NCBI RefSeq assembly: GCF_017743865.1
Contig: NZ_JAGHRJ010000011.1
Span: 38,897 to 102,896 of the forward strand
Length of the DNA stretch: 64,000 nt
Reading direction: 5' to 3'
Source: Labrenzia sp. R4_2
GTDB lineage: Bacteria; Pseudomonadota; Alphaproteobacteria; Rhizobiales; Stappiaceae
The position numbers and the translations under genes are program-made. Every line of letters starts with the position of its first letter. The stretch's first letter is position 1. The notes below the pieces were generated by a model that ran no database searches, was not told where the DNA came from, and worked only from the letters and a program-made list of their open reading frames with translations. Of this stretch, positions 50,857 to 60,052 are shown one piece after another.

Positions 50857-52569
50857 TCAAGCGATATCTACGTAGTATGCCACGCCTTCGAAATTGTACT
50901 GCCCAAGTGTGTTTATGATGTTGTCTCGCTCAGCAGCGCTGGTGGTGTAGAAGTGAGTCCCAGTTTCGGTATTGAAGAAGCGGAACAACTCTATGTTCGA
51001 ACCATTGCTGGCCGAGTACGCATAGTAAGCGATGCCCTCATCATTGAATTGCGGCAAATTGGTCAAAACGTTTTGACGCTCCTCCTCTGAGGCGGTGTAG
51101 AAATGGGTGCCGGTCTGTGTATTGAAGAACCGATAGACGGCTGTGCCACCATTGTCCGCCGTCGCGTTGGAGCCAAAAGCATTCCCCTCAAACTGGAATT
51201 GTGAAAGATTGTCGACAACGTTGTCACGCTCTTCAGTTGAGGCCGTAAAGAAATGAGCACCGGTTTCTGTGTTGAAAAACCTGTAGAGTTCTGACTGTGT
51301 GCTGGTTATCCCATTACGGAAGTCCACTGTTTCATCGTTGAAACTCAGCAACTCGACATCGGTAAGGCTTGTTGTGTTTGAGCCGTTCGTGACAGTGGCT
51401 GTATTCGCACTTGTGAATGTCACAGTAAAATCGGCACGGTTTCCGCTGAAACTCGCAGTATCGACACCAGTCCCACCATTAATTGTGTCCGAGCCTGTTA
51501 GCTCCTGAAATTGATCGTTGCCGCCTTCGCCATTGAGCTGGTCATCACCGTCCTTACCACGCAACCTGTTATCAGACGCATTTCCGGTGATGATATCATT
51601 CGAATTTGTGCCCCGGACACGTTCGATATTATTCAAAGTATCGGTGTCACCAAATCCATCTGTTGCTACACCGGTCGTCAGGTTGACGGTTACCCCAGCT
51701 GTGCCCCCGTCGCGCGCATCACGATCGTACCGAACCTCATCATTTCCACTGCCACCGTCAATCACATCATTTCCAGCCAACCCAGCAAATTGTTCGGAGC
51801 TGTCGTCGCCAGTAAAATTGTCGGCAAATGAAGTACCTCTTACGCTTTCGATGTTTACGACGGTTTCTGAGTTTCCAAATGAATCGACGGCAGTGCCTTG
51901 GGCCAAATTTACGACAACACCGTTAGTGCCACCATTATTCCGAACCTCTTCCCGGAAACTCAAAGAGTCGAAGCCGCCGCCACCATCATAGCTGTCAGCT
52001 CCGTCAGACCCATAAAACAAAGTCTGGCCATCATGCCCGACAAAAGTGTCGGCTTGGGAGGTCCCCGTTATGCCAAAGTCGGTGTCAGTAAGGGTCGTCG
52101 GAAGGATTATTGTATCAGTGTCACCATATGTATCGGTGATTGTCCCGTTCGGCAGGTTTACAACAATACCATTGGTTCCATCTTCGGAGCCGTATTCGAG
52201 GTTTGTGAAAAAATCGAACGAGGTCATATTGCTGAGATCGATGGTGTCGTTACCTTCATATCCAACAATATTGTTGTCCGATGTATTTGAGCCGTTTCCA
52301 GTCACGAAACTGTCGGCAAACTGTGTGCCGAAAATAACTTCAATGTTTGTGAATGTATCGGATTGGCCATTCGTATCAGTGACTGTTCCCGCGTTAAAAT
52401 CCACTGAAATGCCAACGGTCGGCGTGGCTACCGGACCAGTGTTTACAAAATCATCTCGACTAATTTCGCGGTAATAGAGCCGGTCGAAACCACTTCCACC
52501 ATCAAAGCTATCGTTCTCAGCTGTATTCGCAAAACGATCGCTGTTATCAGTACCTGTAAAATTCCCCAT
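50857..52569 (-). CDS. RTX-type exoprotein with C-terminal DUF5648-type triplet
   Basis: The 570-residue protein starts MGNFTGTDNSDRFANTAENDSFDGG with no signal peptide. Residues 1 to ~350 are four or five ~80-residue repeats pairing RTX motifs (NDSFDGGSGFDRLYYRE, NDVIDGGSGNDEVRY) with segments like GVVVNLAQGTAVDSFGNSETVVNIESVRGTSFADNF. Residues ~350-420 add compact RTX repeats (LRGKDGDDQLNGEGGNDQF) and a beta stretch. The last ~150 residues are three DUF5648-type units ending GVAYYVDIA. A G-rich ribosome-binding site precedes the ATG. It is likely exported by type I secretion; no catalytic domain is recognisable. Confidence 0.82.
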   Translation of the reverse strand: MGNFTGTDNSDRFANTAENDSFDGGSGFDRLYYREISRDDFVNTGPVATPTVGISVDFNAGTVTDTNGQSDTFTNIEVIFGTQFADSFVTGNGSNTSDNNIVGYEGNDTIDLSNMTSFDFFTNLEYGSEDGTNGIVVNLPNGTITDTYGDTDTIILPTTLTDTDFGITGTSQADTFVGHDGQTLFYGSDGADSYDGGGGFDSLSFREEVRNNGGTNGVVVNLAQGTAVDSFGNSETVVNIESVRGTSFADNFTGDDSSEQFAGLAGNDVIDGGSGNDEVRYDRDARDGGTAGVTVNLTTGVATDGFGDTDTLNNIERVRGTNSNDIITGNASDNRLRGKDGDDQLNGEGGNDQFQELTGSDTINGGTGVDTASFSGNRADFTVTFTSANTATVTNGSNTTSLTDVELLSFNDETVDFRNGITSTQSELYRFFNTETGAHFFTASTEERDNVVDNLSQFQFEGNAFGSNATADNGGTAVYRFFNTQTGTHFYTASEEERQNVLTNLPQFNDEGIAYYAYSASNGSNIELFRFFNTETGTHFYTTSAAERDNIINTLGQYNFEGVAYYVDIA

Positions 52570-53021
52570 TTTAGCCCCCGTCTATCACTCGTACTCTGAC
52601 ATAGAATTGCGACCTAAAACCTCTAGGAGTTGATTTTAGGTTTCGCTTCTTCTATTTAAAGTGGGTAGAAAAACTCTGGTTTTGCTATTCCCGAAATTAA
52701 GACAGACCGTTCCAACAAAATACATTTAAAACTTTCAACCTAGAAACGTATTTTTGTTGGAAATTTATACAGTGGCAACCAGAGCAAAATCAAGATACCA
52801 CTGTCAATAAAAAAATATGTTAAACAAAAGTCTTATTCCAAAATGAAGAAATATCTCTTCTTCAAGGTTCGCACATGTATGTCTTTAATCTCAGATCCGA
52901 TAATTTGATAATTGAAGACGATTATTTCCACTTGTGGGGTAGATAACTGAAAAAGGTTGGGCGCAACTTGCCATTGGATTCCTCAAGTAAGGAATGAGTA
53001 CCGTCGGAAAACAGACATCGC
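52570..53021. promoter_or_regulatory. AT-rich upstream region of RTX exoprotein gene
   Basis: These 452 bases have no supported gene. Composition is strongly A+T rich from ~52600 to ~52925, much like the region before the exoprotein gene at 7001. The promoter of the 50857-52569 gene should lie here. I could not single out its boxes. Confidence 0.45.
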
Positions 53022-53051
53022 AAAAAAAACGCCGCTCGTTGAAGAGCGGCG
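53022..53051 (-). terminator. Rho-independent terminator of hydrolase/SnoaL genes
   Basis: On the minus strand, CGCCGCTC/GAGCGGCG with a 6-base loop is followed by eight T's, 20 bases after the SnoaL-like stop. Confidence 0.87.
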
Positions 53052-53070
53052 CTTTTAAGGGACACGAGAC

Positions 53071-53601
53071 CTAGTTCCGCGAGGCGGCACGTTCCATGGC
53101 GGTCGCCGTCAGGGCGCGGTCGCCGATTTCCTGGTTCATGTCGAATTCCATGCGGGTGACCAGCCATTGGCCCTCGATCCGCTCCAGGTCCCAGAAATAA
53201 TTGCCAACCGGCCGCCACAGTTCGCCGTCGATCCAGTGTCGGCCATCGACAAAGGCTGTGGCCGTTGCCATGTCGCCGTTGACGGTCACGGAGACCGGCC
53301 CGAGTTCATGCCAGGTGACATCAAAACCCGGAACAATGCCGCGCCAGGCGTCCATCAGCGCAGACGGGGTCATGGCCGCCGGTTCGCCGCCCCAAAGCGA
53401 AGTGTAGTCGATGACGAACTCCGGCGCGAAGGCAGTTTCCGCGAGATCATAGGCCGCCCGGTCAACCGCAAGCGGGATCGAGGACACAAGCGTGCGGATC
53501 GCAGCCTCCTCCGGTTCACCTGCAGGAGGGAGTTTGCTGTCTGCCACCGCTGATGTTGCAAGAGCAGAGAGAACGGCAACGGCTGGGAGTGTGGGTTTCA
53601 T
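53071..53601 (-). CDS. Exported SnoaL/NTF2-like protein
   Basis: The 176-residue protein has a signal peptide (MKPTLPAVAVLSALATSAVA). The mature part has the alpha+beta cone layout of SnoaL-like proteins: PEEAAIRTLVSSIPLAVDRAAYDLAETAFAPEFVIDYTSLWGG, then repeated beta strands (VTVNGDMATATAFVDGRHWID) and a final FWDLERIEGQWLVTRMEF. The family includes isomerases, hydrolases and ligand binders, so no reaction can be named. It follows the alpha/beta hydrolase gene by 48 bases and is probably co-transcribed, with AraC-type control upstream. Confidence 0.78.
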   Translation of the reverse strand: MKPTLPAVAVLSALATSAVADSKLPPAGEPEEAAIRTLVSSIPLAVDRAAYDLAETAFAPEFVIDYTSLWGGEPAAMTPSALMDAWRGIVPGFDVTWHELGPVSVTVNGDMATATAFVDGRHWIDGELWRPVGNYFWDLERIEGQWLVTRMEFDMNQEIGDRALTATAMERAASRN

Positions 53602-53649
53602 GATCTTTGTCCTTGAAAATGTGAAGTGTTTTTGGGCAGCCGCCCGGCC

Positions 53650-54591
53650 TCAGCCGCGAAAATGCTCTGCCATCGCGTCAGCCGCCCGGGTCACATCTTC
53701 CGGATTGTCGTAGAAGTCGAACTGGGTGACATCTTCCAGAATCTGCAAGGTTGCTTCGCCTGCAAACCCGCTCAAAAACGCCTTCACACCCTGCGGAATG
53801 GCCGCAGCTTCGGAATGCACGATTGCAAGAGGCTGTGTAAGACGGTCGGCGTGATCAGCCGGGTAATATGTCAGCCAGCCTTCCCAGCCTGCCTGGTTCC
53901 ACTTGTTGTCATAGGCCGGTATCGCACCGCGGTCCTGCTCATAATAATAGCCGCCGATCGGCATCAAAACGCCTTCGGCGCCTTCCGGGCCTGCCGCCGG
54001 AATGATCTCGCCGCCATTGGCTTCTGCATTCCTTGAGACTTCGATCAGCTCGCCAACACCGTCTGTACCACCATAGACAGCCTCGACCAGATCCGCATTT
54101 TGCAGCCACGGGGCCACAAGGCCGATGGACTTGACTGTGCCGTTCCCTGAAACCGCATCGACCATGTATCCGGCTGAAGCACAAATGCCGAGCCCGTGGA
54201 TCTGCGTGGCATCGACCTCGGGCAGCGTGGCCACAACGTCAAAGGCTGCGCGAATGTCGGCGGTTTTTGCTTCCGGGCTCTCAACAAAGCGGGTGTTCTT
54301 TGGCAAATCGCCGGATTTGCCCCAGCCGCGGAAGTCAAAGGTGAAGGCCGCGAACCCGCGGGCAACCATCTGATGGGCGTAGACGGAGGGCATCTGTTCT
54401 TCAACCGATGTCCAGGCGCCGGTCACGACCACGGCCGGCAGGGCCGTGCCGTCGTGTTCTTCCGGCAGATACAACGTGCCGGAAAGGACTGCACCTTCGT
54501 TTTCAAAGGTGATGGTGCGGGTTTCAACCTGCGCGATGGCGGAGGTGGAGGCCATCAACAGGGCTGCGGTGGTCACGGAACGGATGGTCAT
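53650..54591 (-). CDS. Exported alpha/beta hydrolase
   Basis: The 313-residue protein begins MTIRSVTTAALLMASTSAIA, a signal peptide. GGAGAG just before ATG 54591 fixes the start; the frame is open 16 codons further. The fold is seen in LPAVVVTGAWTSVEEQMPSVYAHQMVARGFAAFTFDFRGWGKSG, with GLGICASAGYMVDAV at the nucleophile elbow. That elbow departs from plain GxSxG and is like the YcjY/DltD-type hydrolases. The substrate is unknown. Its neighbours are an AraC regulator upstream and a SnoaL-like protein downstream. Confidence 0.82.
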   Translation of the reverse strand: MTIRSVTTAALLMASTSAIAQVETRTITFENEGAVLSGTLYLPEEHDGTALPAVVVTGAWTSVEEQMPSVYAHQMVARGFAAFTFDFRGWGKSGDLPKNTRFVESPEAKTADIRAAFDVVATLPEVDATQIHGLGICASAGYMVDAVSGNGTVKSIGLVAPWLQNADLVEAVYGGTDGVGELIEVSRNAEANGGEIIPAAGPEGAEGVLMPIGGYYYEQDRGAIPAYDNKWNQAGWEGWLTYYPADHADRLTQPLAIVHSEAAAIPQGVKAFLSGFAGEATLQILEDVTQFDFYDNPEDVTRAADAMAEHFRG

Positions 54592-54723
54592 ATCGGTCTC
54601 TCCAAAATCTATGTTCTGGGCGCCTTCGCCCGATGACATTGGAGATACGCTTGGCCCCGCCGGATTACTTGAACAGGCCTGCTTTGTTTTTGAAGGATCC
54701 GGCCAAACGTCAGGGCTAAGGCT

Positions 54724-55602
54724 CTAGGCCGCGCGGTACTGGCGCGGTGTTTGGCCGGTCACCTGTTTGAAAGATCGGGAGAAATGGGCCTGATCGGCAA
54801 ACCCGCAGGCAATTGCGATGTCGCCAAGGGGCCGTTTCCGATCCCGCATCATCCCGATCGCCTGTTCGATCCGGTAGGCGAGGACATATTGCATCGGCGT
54901 TTCGCCAACCGTTTCCTTGAAAACACGGGCAAAATGAGACGCGCTCATGCCGGCGACCTGTGCAAGCTCTTCCACGGAAATCGTTTGGTCCAGCCTCTCG
55001 CGGATGAAGCGGAGAACACGCTTGTAGTGCTCGGAGGTAAACCGCGCGGACAGCGCCAGGTCTTCGGCCTGTTGCTGACCGTATTTTTGAAGCAGCTTGA
55101 CCAGAAACACCCGGCTCATCGCTTCGAACATGACACCCGACGAAAGATCATCGGTTTCCAGCGCATCCCGCAGCATGACACCGGCGGCGCACAGATCCGC
55201 ATCCTGAAACTGCGGCAGATCGGCGAGCTGCTGATGGGTGAGGACAAGGCCCAGTTCATGCAGCGCGAACCGCTCAACCTTCTTCGGATCGAGGGTCACG
55301 ACGATGACGTCCGAGGTGCCGAACCATCGCCACCCGGACCGCAACCCAGCGGGCGTAACGACAATCTCGTCCTTTTCAAACGTGAAATCGCGCAGTTCGC
55401 CGCCGCGCCAGTTCTGCACCCGGTGCGGTGTTTCGCAGAGGTTCAGGAGCACATGATGTTCGGCAAAGACTTCTTCCGGCATCGTATCCGGTTCGGCTCG
55501 GAAATAGCGCACCGACATCAGCGCCGCCGCCGAGACATGCGCCATGTCATCGCTGCTGAGAAGCGGCAGGGACGGATAGATTTCGGCATAACGTCGTGGC
55601 AC
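54724..55602 (-). CDS. AraC-family transcriptional regulator
   Basis: The ~292-residue regulator has a C-terminal double HTH of the AraC type (VLRFIRERLDQTISVEELAQVAGMSASHFARVFKETVGETPMQYVLAYRIEQA, then GDIAIACGFADQAHFSRSFKQVTGQTPRQYR). The N-terminal ~180 residues are a cupin-like sensor. The GTG at 55602 has AAGGAGG seven bases upstream and is preferred to the GTG at 55623. It lies upstream of and in line with the hydrolase/SnoaL genes, which it probably regulates. Confidence 0.9.
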   Translation of the reverse strand: MPRRYAEIYPSLPLLSSDDMAHVSAAALMSVRYFRAEPDTMPEEVFAEHHVLLNLCETPHRVQNWRGGELRDFTFEKDEIVVTPAGLRSGWRWFGTSDVIVVTLDPKKVERFALHELGLVLTHQQLADLPQFQDADLCAAGVMLRDALETDDLSSGVMFEAMSRVFLVKLLQKYGQQQAEDLALSARFTSEHYKRVLRFIRERLDQTISVEELAQVAGMSASHFARVFKETVGETPMQYVLAYRIEQAIGMMRDRKRPLGDIAIACGFADQAHFSRSFKQVTGQTPRQYRAA

Positions 55603-55676
55603 CAGGATGCCTCCTTCGCCCACAGTCTAAAGGCCCCGCAAGAGCATGGCTATCGCCTTGGGATCAGGAGAATTTG

Positions 55677-56015
55677 ACATTACGGCAGAACGCCCGTCCG
55701 AGCGCCGATCGGTACCCACTGCGGGCAGGTCATTGCCGATGCCTTTGGGCTCAAAAGCCGGATGCAGTACACGGTTCTCGGTGACACTGTGAACGTTGCA
55801 GCCCGCCTTCAGGAGGCCGACAAAACCACCGGCAGCGACCTTGTTATTTCCGAGAACTTGCTGGACCGGGCAGGGGTGCCTCCCGCGGTTACCGGCTCTT
55901 GGTCTGCACTTGAAGACACGTCCATCCGGAGCGGACAGGTCAGGTTACCCTCTTTGAGTATTTCAGCCCGGTTGCTGAGCAGTACCTCAGTTCGGATTCA
56001 GCGCATTCTCAATGA
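55677..56015 (+). pseudogene. Adenylate/guanylate cyclase C-terminal remnant
   Basis: The plus strand encodes VRAPIGTHCGQVIADAF, then RMQYTVLGDTVNVAARLQEAD and GSDLVISENLLDRAGVP, the second half of a class III nucleotide cyclase domain (compare 'IGIHTGPVVAG...YTVIGDAVNVAARL'). An in-frame TGA lies just upstream (near 55674), and the metal-binding first half is absent. Near 55930 the frame shifts: the continuing family end (GQVTLFEYFSP) is found in another frame, stopping at 56015. The relic is therefore 5'-truncated and frameshifted. Its end overlaps the 3' end of the alpha/beta hydrolase gene on the other strand. Confidence 0.82.
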
Positions 56016-56787
56016 TCGGATTCATGAGGTCTGGGTGTGTCAGGGCTGCCATATGACCGCCGTGATCTGTCTGTTCAAAAGTCCAGTCCGGGATGTGCTT
56101 CCGCATCAGCGAAACAATCTCATCTATGCTCCGAACTGTATCGGCAGCTGATATGACCGTTGTCTCCTTCGGCAAGTCGCGGGCCCACTCGGACAGGGGG
56201 ACCTGCTCATTCATGACGCTGTCCCATTCATGAAAATTTGGTCTGAGTGCCTGGATAAACTTTGCTCTTCGATCCTCAGGCATCACCTCCCAGCTGCCGG
56301 CACCAGTCCAATAATTTGCAAAATATTCGGCGGCCCGCGACCAGGTTGTGGCGTCCGCGCCAGCCTTGATCAGATCGCGCAAAGTCACCGCTTCTTGATA
56401 CGCTTCTTCGCGGCCGTGCAGGTGAAGCAAATAAAACGGATTTGGTTCGATCAAGACGAGCCGATGCATTCGGCCCTTCAAAAGCGCCGCCGCCTTCATG
56501 GCAACACTCCCACCGAATGAATGTCCAACGATGGACACCCGGCTACCGTCGGCGGGGACGAGGGCTTCAACAAGCCGTGCCTGATCTTCAAGGGATTGGG
56601 TTGCGCCTTCCGGCCAAGGTTTCGTCTTTCCATAACCGAACAGATTTATGGCGACCAGATGGAACCTGTCGGACAGATTATCCATCAGGGCGCGCCATTG
56701 CCGCGCACCTGCGACGCTTGAATGAACAAGTATGACACGGTGTCCAGAACCCGCTTCCAGGAAATCTGGTTCGTAGGAACACTCCAT
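55987..56787 (-). CDS. Alpha/beta hydrolase (cytoplasmic)
   Basis: The 266-residue protein starts MECSYEPDFLEAGSGHRVILVHSS. GGAGG seven bases before ATG 56787 supports the start. Classical features are LVAINLFGYGKT, the nucleophile elbow GHSFGG, an acid residue near ISAADTVRS and a late His (DHGGHMAALTHPDLM). There is no signal peptide. The family includes esterases, peptidases and haloalkane-type enzymes, so the substrate is not assignable. Its 3' end overlaps the cyclase remnant, so this gene may have been brought in by the rearrangement that broke the cyclase. Confidence 0.87.
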   Translation of the reverse strand: MECSYEPDFLEAGSGHRVILVHSSVAGARQWRALMDNLSDRFHLVAINLFGYGKTKPWPEGATQSLEDQARLVEALVPADGSRVSIVGHSFGGSVAMKAAALLKGRMHRLVLIEPNPFYLLHLHGREEAYQEAVTLRDLIKAGADATTWSRAAEYFANYWTGAGSWEVMPEDRRAKFIQALRPNFHEWDSVMNEQVPLSEWARDLPKETTVISAADTVRSIDEIVSLMRKHIPDWTFEQTDHGGHMAALTHPDLMNPIIENALNPN

Positions 56788-57058
56788 GGCAAAGCCTCCG
56801 CGAGTTCGACAACAAGCCAAATATACCAGATCAACACATGGGCGTCAGAGACAATGGCGCCAAACAATCCAGACGCTATTCTTGCGACTTCCTTCAGGCT
56901 ATCGCCTGATATCGCGTCGCAATCTCACAAGTGAAAATATTCGTCTGTCATAGGCGTAAATTTCCTGCCTTTAGCCACTGGAAAAGCGATAAGCTTCCTT
57001 TACGAAAGCCCAACACTGCAGAACGTCATGCAGGCTCAGTGAGGACGGGGGAGGGCGG

Positions 57059-57886
57059 ATGATGAACACGGACGCATTCGAACGCATGGAGCGGGACGGC
57101 TGGCAGGATCCGGGCATCGCGCAAGGCTATGCGGAAGGGTTTGATCTTGCGACCCGGCAGGCAGCTGACGCGCTCGCGAAAACGGTCGCCCCAGAACCCG
57201 GTTATTCGGCCCTCGATCTGTGCACGGGACATGGTGTCGTTGCAGCCGAGCTCCTGAAACGCGGGGCCGTGGTAACGGCGCTTGATTTCTCGCCGGCCAT
57301 GCTTGACCTCGCCCGAAGAACGGCACCAGGCGCAACCTTAGTGGAAGGCGATGTGATGGCCATGACCTTCCCGGACCAGAGTTTCGATGCCATGTCGATC
57401 GGCTTTGGCGTGCCGCATTTTCCCGATCCGGAGAAAGGATTGCGGGAAGTTGCCAGGGTTTTGAAACCCGGCGGACGGCTTGCCTTTTCGATTTGGCGCG
57501 GTAAGGGTTCGAACGGTGCCTTTGACTGGCTTTTTGAGGCCGTTGGACGTCACGGCGATCCGGCGGTCACCCTGCCGGACGGACCGGATGCGCATATGCT
57601 CGCCTACAAGGAGATCGCAGAGCCCCTTTTGACGGCCTGCGGCTTTACCGGCATCACGATGCTTGAGCTTCCCAGCCGGGTGTTTGTCTCCTCTCCCGAG
57701 AAACTCTTCGATGCCTTCGACAAGGGGGCCGTCCGCGCCGCGTCCCTCTTGGGCGGGCAACCGGAAGACCGGCGATCCGCCATAAGAGCGGAACTGTCGC
57801 GCCGGGTGCAAGACGAAGGCACACCGGAGACCGGCGGGCATCTGGTGCCCACACCTTCAGTCATAGTTTCGGCCGTGCGCACCTAG
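57059..57886 (+). CDS. Class I SAM-dependent methyltransferase (UbiE-like)
   Basis: The 275-residue protein has motif I LDLCTGHGVVAAELL, motif II VTALDFSPAMLDLARR, then VEGDVMAMTFPDQSFDAMSIGFGVPHFPDPEKGLREVARVLKPGGRLAFSIW, which is the UbiE/Methyltransf_11 pattern. It presumably methylates a small molecule; the substrate is unknown. GGGAGGGCGG precedes the ATG pair at 57059/57062. It is monocistronic and converges on the c-di-GMP gene. Confidence 0.87.
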   Translation: MMNTDAFERMERDGWQDPGIAQGYAEGFDLATRQAADALAKTVAPEPGYSALDLCTGHGVVAAELLKRGAVVTALDFSPAMLDLARRTAPGATLVEGDVMAMTFPDQSFDAMSIGFGVPHFPDPEKGLREVARVLKPGGRLAFSIWRGKGSNGAFDWLFEAVGRHGDPAVTLPDGPDAHMLAYKEIAEPLLTACGFTGITMLELPSRVFVSSPEKLFDAFDKGAVRAASLLGGQPEDRRSAIRAELSRRVQDEGTPETGGHLVPTPSVIVSAVRT

Positions 57887-57918
57887 TGATCTGGTCAGCC
57901 GGCCGCGTTATTAACCGC

Positions 57919-59769
57919 TCAGGACACCTTGCCCGTAATCTCCGGCTCTGGTGACCAGAACTGGCCCTTCGTTTCAATCAACAGATCCTGAAACTCGGTT
58001 GCGGGCATGGGCCGGCCGAAATGGTAGCCTTGCAGAAGATCGCAGCCCATGTCGCGGGCAAGGCGCGCATGCGCTTCCGTTTCAACGCCCTCCGCCACAA
58101 TGCTCATGCCAAGGCTCTTGCCGATGCCGATGATGGAGGCCATCAATTCGCGGGCGGTCTGGTCTTCCACGATCGGCAATATGAACTGCCGGTCGATCTT
58201 CAGGACCGACGGATTGATTTTCAAGAGCCCCTGCACGGAAGCATGGCCGGTGCCAAAGTCATCGAGCGCGATGGTCACACCCAACTCTTTCAATTCGCTG
58301 AGCGTCCAGTTCACAACATCGCCAAGCCGGTCGAGATACACCGATTCCAGGATTTCGATCGTGAGCCGTTTGGGGGGAATGCCGACGCGTTTGATGTCAT
58401 GAATAAGGTTCGGGTCCGCCAAACGTCCGGCAGAAACATTGATCGAGACCCTTGGAAGGTCGACCCCGGCGCCATCAATCAGCGCCAGTTTTTTGGGAAG
58501 CGTTGCAAAGACGATTTCGTCGATCCGCTTCAAGATGCCCATCTTGTCGGCCGTTTCCAAAAACGCAGCCGGCGGCAAGAGGCCCATTCTCGGATGCGCC
58601 CACCTGACAAGCACTTCGGCCGAGGCAATGGACCCGGTCGCAGCGTCGATGAGCGGCTGGAAGAATGGAACGAATTCGCGGTTTTCACAGGCAATCAGGA
58701 GATCGGACACAAGGCGCTTGGCGGCAATCGCCTCGGCATGCATCTCTTTTGTGAAGAACGACCAGCGGCCCTTGCCGTTGGTCTTGGCGTGGTAAAGGGC
58801 CGTGTCCGCATCGTTCACCACCCGCTCGGGCGCATCCATTGTGGCGTTTGCGATCGCAACGCCGACACTGGCGCTGCAGAAGGTGGATTTGCCTTCAAAC
58901 ACGAACGGCGCATGCATTTCCTGAACAATGGCATCCGCCAGGCTGCTGATGTCCAGAGCGCTTTGCCCAAGCGGACGCAAAACCACAAACTCATCCCCGC
59001 CAATGCGGGCAACAAGGTCCGTCTCGTTGGTGAGCCTACGAAGCATCTCGGCGACGGATATCAGAAGGCGATCGCCGGCATCATGACCAAACGTGTCGTT
59101 GACGGATTTGAAGCGGTCCAGATCGATGTAAAACACCGCAAAGTCTGACCCGACGTCTTTCAGGCTGGATACCCAGGACTTGAACTCGACCTCGAAATGA
59201 CGCCGGTTGGAAAGGCCCGTCAGCGCATCTTCCTTCGCCTCTTTGGCAACCTTCTTGGCCAGCTGAAACAACCGGTTGTTTTCTCGCTCCAGATGCCCGA
59301 TTTTTTCGACATAGCTTGTCAGCGCTTCGCGTCCGGAGACCGGCCGTTCCAGATGCCGGACGGTGTCTTCATGGCTGGCCTGATCTTCCAGCTCGATCAG
59401 CGAACACAACCACCAACGGTCACCGGTGGACGTATCGGAGAGGGGCGTCCAGCTCATCCGCTGCCAGTATTTTTCGCCGTTTTTCCGGTTATTGAGCGCC
59501 TTGACCGAAAAATGCTCCCAGTTCATCAGCTTTTCGATGATGATCAGGTGATTGCCCTGATCCATGCTGGATCCGATCAGGATCGTGCCGCGCTGACCAA
59601 TAACCTCGGCCGCGTCATATCCTGTGATCTTGCAAAACGCGCTGTTGCACCATTGGAAATGCATGACCGCTCCGTCGGCATCGGACGCAAGCGCGAGCGC
59701 AAGTCCTTCGACTGACTTGTCATTGATCTGTGCAAGTATTTGAGGCGGTATCGGGGATGAGCCTTTCAT
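57919..59769 (-). CDS. PAS-GGDEF-EAL cyclic-di-GMP enzyme
   Basis: The 616-residue protein has a PAS sensor (residues ~20-130, FCKITGYDAAEVIGQRG), a short coiled linker, a GGDEF domain with intact GGDEF (257-261) and an EAL domain with EVL at 385-387 plus DDFGTG (503-508), KIDRQF (524-529) and VAEGVET (558-564). The inhibitory RxxD site before GGDEF is absent (Asn in place of Arg, 248-251). Most catalytic residues of both halves are present, so it may make or break c-di-GMP depending on the PAS signal. c-di-GMP controls the switch between motility and attachment, which suits a plasmid loaded with polysaccharide and adhesin genes. There are no membrane helices. Confidence 0.93.
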   Translation of the reverse strand: MKGSSPIPPQILAQINDKSVEGLALALASDADGAVMHFQWCNSAFCKITGYDAAEVIGQRGTILIGSSMDQGNHLIIIEKLMNWEHFSVKALNNRKNGEKYWQRMSWTPLSDTSTGDRWWLCSLIELEDQASHEDTVRHLERPVSGREALTSYVEKIGHLERENNRLFQLAKKVAKEAKEDALTGLSNRRHFEVEFKSWVSSLKDVGSDFAVFYIDLDRFKSVNDTFGHDAGDRLLISVAEMLRRLTNETDLVARIGGDEFVVLRPLGQSALDISSLADAIVQEMHAPFVFEGKSTFCSASVGVAIANATMDAPERVVNDADTALYHAKTNGKGRWSFFTKEMHAEAIAAKRLVSDLLIACENREFVPFFQPLIDAATGSIASAEVLVRWAHPRMGLLPPAAFLETADKMGILKRIDEIVFATLPKKLALIDGAGVDLPRVSINVSAGRLADPNLIHDIKRVGIPPKRLTIEILESVYLDRLGDVVNWTLSELKELGVTIALDDFGTGHASVQGLLKINPSVLKIDRQFILPIVEDQTARELMASIIGIGKSLGMSIVAEGVETEAHARLARDMGCDLLQGYHFGRPMPATEFQDLLIETKGQFWSPEPEITGKVS

Positions 59770-60012
59770 CTTCAGGCTCTTAGAAGACTGCCGGTTAAAT
59801 AGGCAATTGTCATTTCCTACAGGTCAGCCAAAAGAAATGGCCCAACTTCAACTTGCAGAATATGCCGAATTCACCAAATCAGACAAAAGTTGTATTTTCA
59901 TGGTTACGGGCGGGTGAATTTCTGATGCAAATCAGGCTGATAGGGAATCGATCCCTATGGCGGCATCAGAAGATCATGTCGCGCTTCACCAACAGCGAGC
60001 AAGTTCTATTGC

Positions 60013-60037
60013 AAGCGCGGGGAAAATCCCCGCGCTT
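60013..60037 (-). terminator. Hairpin terminator after subtilase exoprotein gene
   Basis: AAGCGCGGGGA/TCCCCGCGCTT, a perfect 11-bp stem with an AAA loop, lies 15 bases past the stop at 60053. No T-run follows. Confidence 0.65.
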
Positions 60038-60052
60038 CTTGTCAGGGACCAG

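Noticed and set aside
58021..59148. 375-codon plus-strand frame
   Set aside because: Antisense to the GGDEF-EAL gene.
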